Positions 48,128-58,854 of a stretch of DNA of 64,000 nt are shown piece by piece. Under the pieces are notes generated by a model. That model did no database searches and was not told the DNA's origin. It was given only the letters and a program-made list of their open reading frames with translations. The position numbers and the translations under genes are program-made. Position 1 is the stretch's first letter; each line of letters opens with the position of its first letter. This stretch comes from Auricularia sp. M13. Its lineage: Eukaryota > Basidiomycota > Agaricomycetes > Auriculariales > Auriculariaceae. Location: positions 806,001-870,000 of the forward strand of contig CM073194.1 in NCBI GenBank assembly GCA_037042915.1, given 5' to 3'.

Positions 48128-49294
48128 ATGTGCCTCCAATTACTATCCCGAACTCAATTACAAGGGCGTATAAACCGTCCTCCCCATCCCAGCTATGCGT
48201 CGTTCGACGGCCTCTGCATTGACATACTGGATGCTATACTCAGCCATATAACTTGGCCATTGGACCTGCGCTCTGCAGCGCTGGTGTGCCGCTCCTGGCA
48301 CGATCGTGCGGCCACCTTGCTATACGCGACGCTGCCAGTCCTTTCGTCTCGCCCCGCGCAAACACTGGCTCTGCTCGACCAGCTCGAGGCTAGCCCACAC
48401 CGGGCGTCTCTGGTCCGTACCGTCGTCTTCGAGCCCCAGCTCGTGCGCGGCACGCGGTCGCCAGTTTTCAGTCTCGCGCGCGCCGATGAGCTGTGCCAAC
48501 TCGCGAAACGACTCGCCAACGTCCTCCCGCAGCTCACCAATGTCGATTGCGTTCGCATTGGTGGCGGCGCGCACCCGCTGCTCATGAGCACATACATGTC
48601 CTACCCGCGCTTCAGGCGAAAGTGCGGGTACTATGCGTTGCACTTGCTCGGCGACGAATCCGCCGGTACCACCTGGCATGCCCTCGCCGCGCCGAGCTTG
48701 CATCTCGAGCGCATGACTGCGCGGCTATGGGGACGTTGCTTCCTGCCAGCTCACGCGCTGCATAATGTGCGCTCGCTTGTACTTCGCGGCGCCGGTTTCG
48801 ACGATTGGTCGGCCTCGCGCAGCTGGGCGCCGGCACTCGAACATTTGCACCGGCTCGAGGCTCTGCTGCTCGTCGACTTGGACGCGGACGAATGCGACAT
48901 GCTGGGCAAGGCGGTCATGCCGCGCCTGCGCACTCTCGTGCTGATGAATGTGCGCGGCCCGGTGTGCATCCCCGAGAGCCTTGAGCATCTCGCCATCCTC
49001 GGTAACTGCGCGTGGCTGGCGCACACGCGCGTAAAGCTGCCTCGCCTGCGTAGCTTGCGCATCGTCTCGCGCGGAGATGCTGTGGCCGCGAATGACTTCG
49101 TCAGCCGCCAACACGCCGTGCTGGAGTTCTCCTGTGTCACGCGCACCCAGGATGACAGCGTTTTCATTCTTTCGGGCACGCCGTTCGAAGGGGAACACAT
49201 TGTGTACTTGAGGAATAGTCGCTCCTGGATACAGCGCCTCCGGATACGATCGTGGGGAATCTGCTTGCATGGTGGGAAGCGCTGTCGCCTGTAA
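48128..49294 (+). CDS. F-box/LRR-like protein
   Basis: A single open frame of 388 codons. The F-box region is FDGLCIDILDAILSHIT, LRSAALVCRSWHDRAATLLY near residues 27-68. It is followed by leucine-rich segments (LTNVDCVRIGG, LHNVRSLVLRGAGF, LHRLEALLLVDLD, MPRLRTLVLMNV, PESLEHLAILGN, LPRLRSLRIVSRG) arranged at roughly LRR spacing. Such proteins are substrate adaptors of SCF ubiquitin ligases; substrate unknown. The ATG at 48128 is used because the frame is open from there; the true first exon could differ. Confidence 0.75.
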   Translation: MCLQLLSRTQLQGRINRPPHPSYASFDGLCIDILDAILSHITWPLDLRSAALVCRSWHDRAATLLYATLPVLSSRPAQTLALLDQLEASPHRASLVRTVVFEPQLVRGTRSPVFSLARADELCQLAKRLANVLPQLTNVDCVRIGGGAHPLLMSTYMSYPRFRRKCGYYALHLLGDESAGTTWHALAAPSLHLERMTARLWGRCFLPAHALHNVRSLVLRGAGFDDWSASRSWAPALEHLHRLEALLLVDLDADECDMLGKAVMPRLRTLVLMNVRGPVCIPESLEHLAILGNCAWLAHTRVKLPRLRSLRIVSRGDAVAANDFVSRQHAVLEFSCVTRTQDDSVFILSGTPFEGEHIVYLRNSRSWIQRLRIRSWGICLHGGKRCRL

Positions 49295-50740
49295 TAGATG
49301 TACGTAGTACAGTTATTCTCGGCGGGGGAATATAGATGTCCAGGTTTACTAAAGCCCAGGTCATGTCGGAATGCTTCGTCGCGCCTTCGGAAGGCGTCAA
49401 CGAGCTTCGCTGGTCGGTTCGATATCGAAATGTCATCGAGACACGGCCGCATGCGGCGCATGAGTTCTGCCGCGATCGCAATTCAGCCTACGGTCCGGAT
49501 TTGAGCATTCACTGAGACAATTGTTCCCCATGGTATAAGAGCTCTGAAATACCACAGAAACTTCGCGATGGCGTATCCAACTAGGTCGTCCAAGCTGACC
49601 CGGGTGCCGACGCTCCCGGGAAACGGTTGGCTGTTCATGCCAGCCGGATACAGTCCTTCGGCGCGGGAATGCGGCGAAGCTGGTTGTCCCGTAGTCCAGG
49701 ACGGCGCGTAGCTTGAGTAATGGATGTCCGAGAGTAATGGATGTCCGACGTCGTAGTGTCCCAGGGTGGTCGCGGCAGCGGGCCCTCGTGCGTAGAGCTC
49801 CTGGGCGTCGCGGACGCAGTACCCCGCGCCGATGTAGCTTCTGGAACTGGATGGCTATGAGAATCTACTGACTGTTGTCGAGCGAGCACATAATATGTAG
49901 ACGCACTATCAATGGAAAGACTTGTGTCGCGGTGACCGTGCGACTCAAGCTGAGAGGTTCCATCCGACGCAGGCCGCATGGAGGGCAGAAGCGAGGTCGA
50001 AGGATCGCAAAAGGAACCGCCGAGCGTCAGAATTCCCGCTGCCTGCCTGCCCACAATTAAACGAAGTGCGCTAGGAGCTCAACATCGAACCGGGGGGCGG
50101 GAGACAGCGCAGCACAGTTTGAAGGTCTTCTCCGGCTCGCATGGTGTACGATCAACTGTATGAACACGTCGGACTCGGAGGCTCAGCATACTGAACTGGC
50201 AGAACACGTGCGCGACTGGCTCACCAAGAACATTCAGCGCCGGGACCCAGGAACGATCAAACGCCGCCAGTGGTAACAAGCAACCGAATCCAGTAACATT
50301 CTGACGGTCTGGTAGCGACGGCGGGTGTAAGTACTAGTAGGCGCCTTCCCCGCATATCCCGCATGCACCCAAAACAAGCGATGGCAGATAAGGTAGTACT
50401 CAGGTTTGCAAAGGACAAGAGCAACTCGAGCTTGCACAGGCAAAGTCATACGTTGGGCGCCAACCTCTGAAGCAATGATAGTCAACATCCATTGAAAACC
50501 AGGAGCATAAAGAACTGACGGAAAAGCAACCACGCACAGCCCCAAACCTCCCATCCCGGGGCCGCATAACCGAGTCCAAGTCGAAAGCAAGCCAAAACCA
50601 AGCCAGCAATGCATTACGACGATAAGAGAGACACGGGAAGGAGGCAGAGAGGAATCGAGAGAGGGAGGAAAACAGCCCGGGCCAGTGACAGACAGACAGA
50701 GTGAGCGAGAGTGAGAGAGTATGGATGGATGGAGGGAGAG
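49295..50740. other. Intergenic, nothing recognised
   Basis: Frames at 49635-50054 (-) and 50234-50890 (-) have no motif. A 38-codon frame at 50160 (MNTSDSEAQHTELAEHVRDW) has a weak resemblance to the start of the orphan at 42836 (RRWLNQNI versus RDWLTKNI) but is too short to call. Confidence 0.4.
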
Positions 50741-50759
50741 GTATGTATGTATGTATGTA
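50741..50759 (+). repeat. GTAT microsatellite
   Basis: A run of GTAT units (about 4.75 copies) preceded by GGAT units from about 50722, in the 3' flank of the Mo25 gene. Confidence 0.7.
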
Positions 50760-50885
50760 CTGCGCGATCAGACTCAAAGCAGGAGAGGGACGGGGACACG
50801 GCGCGGGTGGCGCCAATTAGAGTACACATGCACACGAACACGGAACAGAAAGGTAACTGGGCAAACAGTCCGGGAGGGATCAGAC

Positions 50886-53800
50886 TCAAAGGGCCTGAAT
50901 TTGGCCGATCAGGAACTGCTTCTCGTCTGTGAACTGTTCGTCTGTAATGGGAGGCATACAGTCAGCAGCTAGTACACATGGGAGGAGGATGCAAGAACAG
51001 GTTATCGAGAGGAAAGCAAATACAACGTGGATGGCGCAGCAAAAATGCGCGAAGAACAACAAGTTGCGACTGCTGCGCGACGCCGCGATGGAACAAGGAG
51101 AGAGGTTACTGCGCACCGACAGTCCCAGTTCAGCGCGCAGCGAGTAGCCCCCGCGCGCGCAGAACACACACACAACGTGTTGCCGCGGAAGAAACAGCAC
51201 TACGAACTGGGACTGCCAGTCCATCGCGCCGCGTCCAGCTGACAGCAGCACACGGAACGTTCTCACGGTGACTCCACCGCGATCCGGACGTACTGCTTGC
51301 CGCGAGCTGCGGCGACAGAGGAGACAGAGCGGCGCGGCGACGCAACAAAATGCAATAAAACAGCAGCCCGAGAAAGAGAAGCAGAAAGGAAAAGAGAACA
51401 TGCGACGCACCCTCCTTGTCGTTGTGGAAGTCGCGCAGGAAGCCGAGCAGCTTGTCCTTGTTGCGCTTGAGGATGGCTGCGATCTGTGGCGGCTTGTTCG
51501 GGTTCGCGACGAACACCTGTGTGGGAGCGTCAGCGAGCGTTCAAGGAGCGGAAACAGGGCTTTGAAGAGCAGAAACGGGCGTTCAAAGGGCAGGGGGGGC
51601 GTCGTGAGGCACTGGGTGTTCAGAAGGGCGAAGGGCGCGTTCGAGGAGAAAAGAAAGCTCCGAAAGTGCGAATCCAGCAGCAGCTGCGCGGGCGCGGAAG
51701 CGCAAGGATGGGACGCGAAGTAGAGTGTGGGCGGACGTATAAACTCCAGTGCGTGAGCGGAAGTGCCAGTGTAATTGCGAGAAGCGAGCCGCGGTCTTGT
51801 AGCTCAAAGGGGAGAACGCAAGTGGAAACAGAGGGGAAACAAAGGCGCACCGCGTCGAGGCGCCTGGTCATAGTGGACGAGTAGACGAGCACCGCACCCG
51901 GCCCGCACACAAGACCACCACAGTCTGGCAAGACCACACCGGCTCGCGTGCGCAGATGCCGTGCGCGGCCGCGCGAGAGCGGCTCAACGAGATTGCGCCT
52001 CGTCCACACTCGCAGGCCGCACCCCGTCCGCACTCAAGCACCGCACCCTGCCGCGAATATCGACCGTAGACCAAAACGAGCACGCCGACCCGCGTACAAT
52101 ATGAGCAGGTCGGCCATGCAAGACTAGGAACCCCCACGCTGAGCACGGGCACAAGAAAGAGCACCCCGCGCCACACGGGGGCTCGCGCAAGAGCCCGTGC
52201 CTGGGTCGCGGCGAGAACAAGAGCACAGTGTACAGCGCGCCAGCCCGCGGGAGACCAATAGCGCACCCGCTCGCACGAGTCCAAGAGCGTACTGGCTCGC
52301 GCAACACCAAGCGCGCCCCGACTGCCGCTGGCGCCCATCCGCGCAGCGCAAACGTACCCGAAACGAGCGTGCCAGCTCGAATGCGAGCTGGCCGCTCGGG
52401 CGCGAGTCGGTCGCTCATTCGCCGCCCAGAACCGCGTGCTAGTGCGCTCGGGATGCAAGCGCACACCGCCGCGCGCGAATACTACGTGCCGTTCGCGCAA
52501 ACCCAAGAGGAAGAGCATGGCGCGACGCGGCGGCTCTCGTGCGCGCGAGGGGACCACAGGCGCTCGCTCAAGCAAAAGCGTCGCTGCGAGCTCGCTCGCG
52601 CAAGAGCATCCCGCCGCCAGAGCTCGCTCGCCCGAAGTGCGCCGCGCCGCGCCCGTGCCGTGCAGCGTAGGAGCAACGAGCTCGCGTACGAGCGTGCGGC
52701 CTAACCGCGCAAGACGGCGCACTGCAGGCCGCGCGCGAAAGACGAATTGGGTGGCAAGGGCAAGAGTGCCGCGCCGTCGTGCGTCGCCGTACGCGCCACG
52801 CCGGCACCGTGTACCGTGTACCGCGCTCAAAAACACGTCCACGCTGGCGCCGATGCCATGCTCCTGCCCCCAATATTCCAACACGAACACGCCTCCTCAT
52901 CATACCCCAAACCCACTTCCCAACCCAAAATCAACACCAAACCAAGAAAAAGAAGCTCACCTTGAACACATGAAACGCCTCGAACTGAATATTCTTGCTG
53001 CGATCCCGCAGCAGGTTCATCATCATCTTGAGGTTGGCCTCATTCGCGATGTAGCGCGTCATGACGGCAAAGTTCGCGCGGTCGAGCAGGATCTCGCCGA
53101 GCAGCTTGAGCGACTGCCGCTTCGTCACGTAGTTGGTCGAGAGGATCAGCGTCGTGTACGTTGCGAAGAACTGCGTGGGGAGCAAGGGATGTTAGCGAGC
53201 ACAGGATGGTGGAGGGAGTGTTAGCGGGCGCGGAGGACAGAGGGCGTTAGCTAGCGCGGAGGACGGCGCAGAGGGCGGGGCACGGAGCGTTGGCGACAGC
53301 GAGTAGAAGAAGATGGGGACGCGGACCACGAGGATGATTAGAGAGGGGAGGAGGACGCAAGCACGAGCAGGGCGCAAGCTCTAAAAATCGCCGCGCAGGA
53401 AAAGGGAGACAAGAACGAGCGCAGCGGCAACACCAGGCCGGACACAGTCAGTCAGTGCCGCAGACAAAGTTAGCCGCAACGGCGTCCCGCTCGAGCGCGC
53501 GGATGTCGCGTTTAATTCTGCGTCCAGACCTGCATCCCCGCCTCACTGACACCCGGATCAGTGGCTATTTCCCGACCCAGTGCCGACGCAAAGAGGAGGA
53601 GCGGGAGTCGCCAAAGCGGCCATGCGTCCAAGCGAGCTGAACTGTGCTGCTCGTCGCAGCAGGCGATACCGCACTGCGTCGCTCGCGACCAGACCAGAGG
53701 ACGCACTGAGCGGTCCAGATAAAAAAAAAAAAAAAACAGAAACGAAGGGTAAGGGCATGGGCGCAGTGCAGGGCGAGGGAGCCGAGTCCGGTTCAGCTTC

Positions 53801-55654
53801 TCGTCTACTGAGCGCGAGGAAGGGATGCGGGGGTAGGGCAGAGAGGAGAGGGGAGAGGGAGAGGGCTGCTCAGGCGACCGGACGAGCATGCCGGAACACA
53901 GTAGGCGCAGGCGAAGACATTGACTGGAACGAGCTGCGACATCAGGTCAGTCGGTGCCGCAGATGAGACCGCAGCGCTGTCCCGCCAGCACGCCCGTTGT
54001 CACGTTCAGAGTTCAGAGCTGCAACTTCCCAGGAGCAGGAGTCGCGAAGGGCGGCCATGTTGAACGGCGCGGCTCATCACTGCGTCGCGCACGACCAGGG
54101 GACACGTTGAGCGGTCCAGACAAGCCAGACAAACAAAAATGAAAAGGAGGGCAAGGGGAAGGACTAGGCGTGGAGGTCAAGCAGCGCGAGCAGAGCCCAG
54201 TTCCGCTTCAGATGTCTACTGAGTCGCGGCGGGCCGCTGGTAACGAGAAGATGGGGCGTCGAAGAGGGTACAGGGGCAAGTGGAAAATGGCGCGTACTGG
54301 GGGAGAGAAAAGGGCGAGTGCGAGAGAACGACGGGGCGCGAGGCCTGAGCAAGCGACGCGATTCGCGCGAGCATGGCGGACGACAGCAGGCGGCACTACC
54401 AGCAAGACTCGCCGCGCAGGCAATGCGTCCAAAGGCCGCACGCAATCGTCAAGCGTGCTTACGGAGCCACGCGGTCCGGCGTGGGCAGCGACATTGCACA
54501 AGCGGGGACACGCGCAATGAACGGCACCGGCGGAGTCGAGCGGAAACAGAGGCGATGCGAGCGGCCGAAAACTACAGCATAGGACAGCGGGAGAACTGGA
54601 GTAGAGACAAGGGAATCCAGCGCGGGGTAGACATGTCGATACGTCGAACAGTCCAGCAGGGCCGGGCATCTGCTTCTGGTTGCCGCTGCGCCGTGACATG
54701 ACACGTTGCGCGCCGGCGATAGGCATGCGCAGACAGCAACGCTAATGGCGAGACGACTTGTTACATGCTGAGCAGTAGCATGTGGTCCACAAGCAGCGCC
54801 TCGCGCTTAGCTCCGCTGCCTTGCGGCATTATTGCGAGTCAAGGCAGCGAGTGACGTCGACGGGGAGGCTGGAAAGAAAGGAAAGACGTACGCGATCGTA
54901 GTGTGCTTCGAGGTAGCCTGCGACCATGGGCTTGTGCCGCGTGAGGGTCTCTTTGAAGTTGGCGAATGCGTCGCAGGAGACGCCGAATGTGGTGTCCTCG
55001 ATGTAGTGCGGGAACTGGTAGAACCTGGGCGAGGATATTAGGACAATGTTGAGTATACCCTCGCCGCACTGACTGCTCCGAATACAACAGGATCTTGGCA
55101 AGCTGCTCGTGGCGCAGCATCTCGCGGAGAATCATGCCGGTGTTCAAGGCGACGTCCTCGTTGTCGTAGCCCTTGAGGGTGGTAAAGAGCACGTCGTGCT
55201 TGTTACTGAGGTACTCGACGGTCGGCCAGCGTGCGCCGATCTGGCGGCGGAGGAGGACGTTGAAGATCTGGGCGACGTCCTTGCGCGCCTCAAAGTCGAA
55301 CCGGCCGATGTGCGTCACCAGGTGCAGCAGCAGGTCCGTCCCGTACGTCTCTTGCGCCAGCTGCGCCACGAGCTCCGGCACTGGGTCTGGCGGCGTCAGC
55401 GAGGCATACATACAGTCATCACTGGAATCAGACTGACCGCCGTCGCCGTACAGGATGGCCTTGATCTGCTGCAGGTTCTTGGACACGTCCTCCGTCGCCT
55501 GCGTCGTGGTCAGCGTCGGCGCCGTCGACAACGAGCAGCTCACCTTGCGCCGTGTGTCGCCCCCCGGAGGCCCCGCATCGAGCTTGGTAATGGCATCGCG
55601 CAGGCCGCGGACGAGGTCCTGCGGCGACCGGGGCTTTGTCTTGAAAAAGTTCAT
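50886..55654 (-). CDS. Mo25/Hym1 family scaffold protein with giant introns
   Basis: The product is about 335 residues and matches Mo25 (CAB39; Hym1 in yeast), an armadillo-fold cytosolic scaffold that activates STE20/GCK and NDR-pathway kinases in polarity and cell separation. Visible blocks: [152 protein letters not shown] and the C-terminal [18 protein letters not shown]. After three normal introns, the next three are 53171-54891 (1721 nt, GTACGT...CAG), 51517-52960 (1444 nt, GTGAGC...CAG) and 50942-51410 (469 nt, GTGCGT...CAG). The coding parts on both sides join in frame and fit the conserved family exactly. Confidence 0.93.
53440..54420. repeat. Diverged tandem duplication inside a Mo25 intron
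   Basis: Two copies of a block of about 480 bp, roughly 53440-53930 and 53940-54420. Matching words in the same order: GTCAGTC(A/G)GTGCCGCAGA (53448, 53950), CACTGCGTCGC...GACCAG then TGAGCGGTCCAGA (about 53672 and 54078), TCTACTGAG (about 53803 and 54216), GAGCATG(C/G)CGGA (53885, 54372). The first copy also contains a run of 16 A at 53721-53736. Confidence 0.65.
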
Positions 55655-57186
55655 CCCGGGCGAGCGCGGCGGCGGCGAGAGCGACAGCGACGACGATCGG
55701 CAAGCTCCGACTCAACTCCCGCCGGCTCGGGCAAACCGGCCCTGCCTCCGGGCGCTTCCCAACCGCCCTTCCTCCTCCTGCTCGAAGCCCGCACAGGCGC
55801 CCACTGCTCAGCTGCTGGCCACGCGCCTTACAATTACAATGACGTCACCTTCCCATGAACAGCCTCTCGCACGTATATGGTTTATCGGGTTCTTGCACTT
55901 GTCATCCATGCCGGATTTACACGCTGGCATGGTCCTAGCGCTCCGTCGAGCCCGCCTCGTCATCGATACCACCCCAATCAGTGCACTTCGCTGCTCACGG
56001 GTAGCGCTCGTATCGACAGTCTATGCACGTGACGACTTGGCTGCGCCTGAGCATTAGCACTCAGCATGATTCCACATGGGCATTCACTCCTTCAGTATCG
56101 TCCAGCCAAATGTCCCAGCGCTCCCTCAAGCGCGTAGTGGCCGTCATCTGGTTCTCAGTGCCCATCCGTGGCGTCCATCCGGGACTGTTCAAGTTCTTAG
56201 CCTGACGAGTGACACGAGGCTGCGGCTCGATGAGAATGATACGATGACTTTATGCCTTCCCTCAGGCTCTGTGCAGTGTGCACAACAGCGCCTCCAATGA
56301 ATTCGATCGACGTTGTCCCAGGATTTATCGTCTTCTGCTGGCAACTGCGGGTGCCGCCGTTCAACACAGAGCTCTCCTGCCGACGTTGTCGTGCAACAAG
56401 ACGTACAACCTTCATCCTGTTATGCGGTATCACCCATGCTCCTCTGCGCCCCTGGCGCAACGTTCGGGGGTCTCGCACGACGCTCGTTTCTGTCTCATGA
56501 GTCCAATGTGCGGGGGGGGGGGCCTCCAATGTTGTATGGGCATAGTATATTCCTCGCGTGCAGCTCCCTGCCTTGGCCACCAATCAGATGAAGCGCCCGT
56601 GCATTCTAGGCAGGACCTACGGCGGGATGCGCCTACTTCAGACATGGATAACGCACGGCGTAGCCCTCCTGGCTCGTGGAGTACACAAAGCCCGGCACAT
56701 ACAGTCGCACTAGCAGCGACATGCATGTAGATCAACAGGTAGCTCGGAAAGCGCGTTGAAGGCTTCCGGCGCGGATATGGCATTGCGCCCGTGCACGATC
56801 GCTCATCGAACTTCTTGCCTGCATAACGCGACTATGTCGTGTACGCAGTCCAACCCTGCTTCAAGAGCTTGCTTCATGGACGGCGGGCATTCTGGCGTTA
56901 CCAACCGGTTAAGCAGATTATCAACATACTTGTGAGGACGGCCCCCTCGACAAGCACTCGTCGTTTGCTTGACCCGTCCAACAGCCTGGGAATGTCGGGA
57001 AAATGCAGCTGGCCCCCGTCAGCGTGGGGTTTTATGTATATTGGTTCTGACACGGCGGGCGCAGCTATGCTATGTGGGTTCAGGGACACTTGGACGATAT
57101 ACAGGCTAGGCTGAGCTGCGCGGAACGAACGGAGCTGGAGGGATATCAGGACCCGCACGCAAGACGACCGGGCGGCGGCTCACCGT
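55655..57186. other. Intergenic, nothing recognised
   Basis: About 1.53 kb holding the promoter of the Mo25 gene and the 3' flank of the aegerolysin gene. It includes a run of 11 G at 56512-56522. Frames on both strands have no motif. Confidence 0.45.
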
Positions 57187-57644
57187 TCACGCGATCTTGA
57201 CGATGGCGACGGTGATGCGGCCCAGCGCGCCGCCGTAGAGGTTCGCGCCCTGGCTGTCGACGAGGTACTTGTCGTTCGGGTTGGGCGTCGCCCAGCTGTT
57301 CGTCTTCGAGCCCCACGGGCAGTCCCACTCGAACGAGCGCACGCGCGCGCCGTTCTCGTCCTGCACGTCGAACGAGCCCTGCGTGCCGGACGACGCGTCC
57401 GAGCGCCCGCACGCACAGATCGTGAACTGCTCGCCGGGCGCGATCTTGTGCCCAGAGATGTCCTTCGCCGCGATCTCGACGTCCTTGTTGCCTTCGTGCG
57501 CGTAAGCGGGCGGATGCAACGACAGCTTCGCGGCTCACCCTCTTGGTAGAACTTGCCCCAGCTGAGGCTCGCGTTCTGGACGACGAGCGTCCCGTTCGCG
57601 CTGACGTTCTTGAGAACGATCTCGACCCATTGAGCGTAAGCCAT
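57187..57644 (-). CDS. Aegerolysin
   Basis: A two-exon gene of about 135 residues with one intron near 57500-57540. Aegerolysins are small beta-sandwich proteins (ostreolysin, pleurotolysin A type) without signal peptide that bind sphingolipids such as ceramide phosphoethanolamine; some form pores together with a MACPF partner. The start is MAYAQWVEIVLKN (57644). Typical features are the N-terminal AQWVEI segment, an LSWGKFY block, a GxQGSFD-like strand, a Trp-rich FEWDCPWGSKTN segment and a final GRITVAI strand. No MACPF partner gene is in the window, so this protein may act alone or with a partner elsewhere. A degraded copy lies at 47538-47637. Confidence 0.9.
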
Positions 57645-58854
57645 TGCGATGGTTAGACCTTGAGAGTACTTCGCAGGTGGGAGCGATGTGCTAATGAGTT
57701 GGGGGAGAGCTCCAGTGCGAGACTTTATAGACCGTCCTCTATTTTTTACTTCGCATGAGGTCCAGCAGAACTCGAGACACGCACTAGGTGAGGACTTCCT
57801 CATTCAAGGCATCATGAACTTGTTCCTTCTCGGTGTAGCAGCCGCGGGCAGCGTGGCCCTCCGAGTCCGGGGGATCTCCTCCCTATTATTACTAGCCACC
57901 AATCCAGCGTCTGTCTCCCAACCGCTCACCATGACCCCACATGTGGGGAGCATTCAAAACCTGCATGTCTCTCCACCAGAAGCGGCACTAGCGATTCTGC
58001 AACTGTCTCCAATATACTCTACTTAGCGCCTGGTCAAGTGCTGTGCGCTCTCTGCTTCACGTGATAGGATCGACCAATACAACGTCCCAGTGAGACGCTC
58101 ATGAAAGCCGCTGATGCAAAAGACATTATATGCGTACAGGAGTTCATTGCGAGTGCGAAGGACTGTCAAGCGGGCGCCGGTACCGGAGAACATAACCCCC
58201 GCAGCCGCCTCCTCCCACCTACTACCGCCGTCGATTGAATAACGACAAGCGCGTTGGAAAAGTTCCTCCAACAGCTTTTGTGAATGCCCCATGCCCCATC
58301 TGTGAATGCCCCCTGCCCCATAGGGACTGGCACAGGCGCTCGCTGGCAGAGACTCAACCGACGCCGAGCAAGTCGTTGAATTGTCCGAGACGCAGAGATC
58401 CAGAGCGCGGTGCACGTGCTGTGTTGCTCCACATAGAGAGGGAACATCACGATGAGTTCGCACAAAAGGCTACATAAAGTTAAGTGTCATTTTGGGGGTG
58501 AAGGTTTCCACGCGGACTTCGGCGTGCACCCTAGAGCTGATGTATAGAGTATCTCGAGCCTTGCACACTTCTCATCTGGCTTGTGGGCTCCTGTAGCGCT
58601 AAATAAAACCATTTCCCTGGAACCACAAGCTTACAGGGGGCGAGGATATTGCAACTATGGGCTGTAGGCACGGTCATGGCCCCAGTAAAGTTGTCCCGGA
58701 TTCTAGCTGGCCCCCAAGATAGTGCTAATGAATTCTCGAAAAGCTCATATTTGGATTTCCCCGTGCACCATCATAGTATGCTCGTGACACCTTGCGCAAC
58801 ATCGTCGAAGAGCGCTGGTGCGCGCGGACCTCTGGTAGTGTCGAGAATGAATAT
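57645..58854. other. Intergenic, nothing recognised
   Basis: About 1.2 kb. Near 58280-58322 a near-perfect short direct repeat, TGTGAATGCCCC followed by (A/C)TGCCCCAT, occurs twice. A minus-strand frame at 58023-58463 shows no motif. Confidence 0.45.

Noticed and set aside
50160-50276. 38-codon frame with slight resemblance to the orphan protein at 42836.
   Set aside because: Too short and similarity limited to a few residues.
51517-54891. Several long frames inside the two giant Mo25 introns, on both strands.
   Set aside because: They are Arg/Ala/Ser-rich, mirror each other on the opposite strand and contain no domain; typical of GC-rich non-coding DNA.
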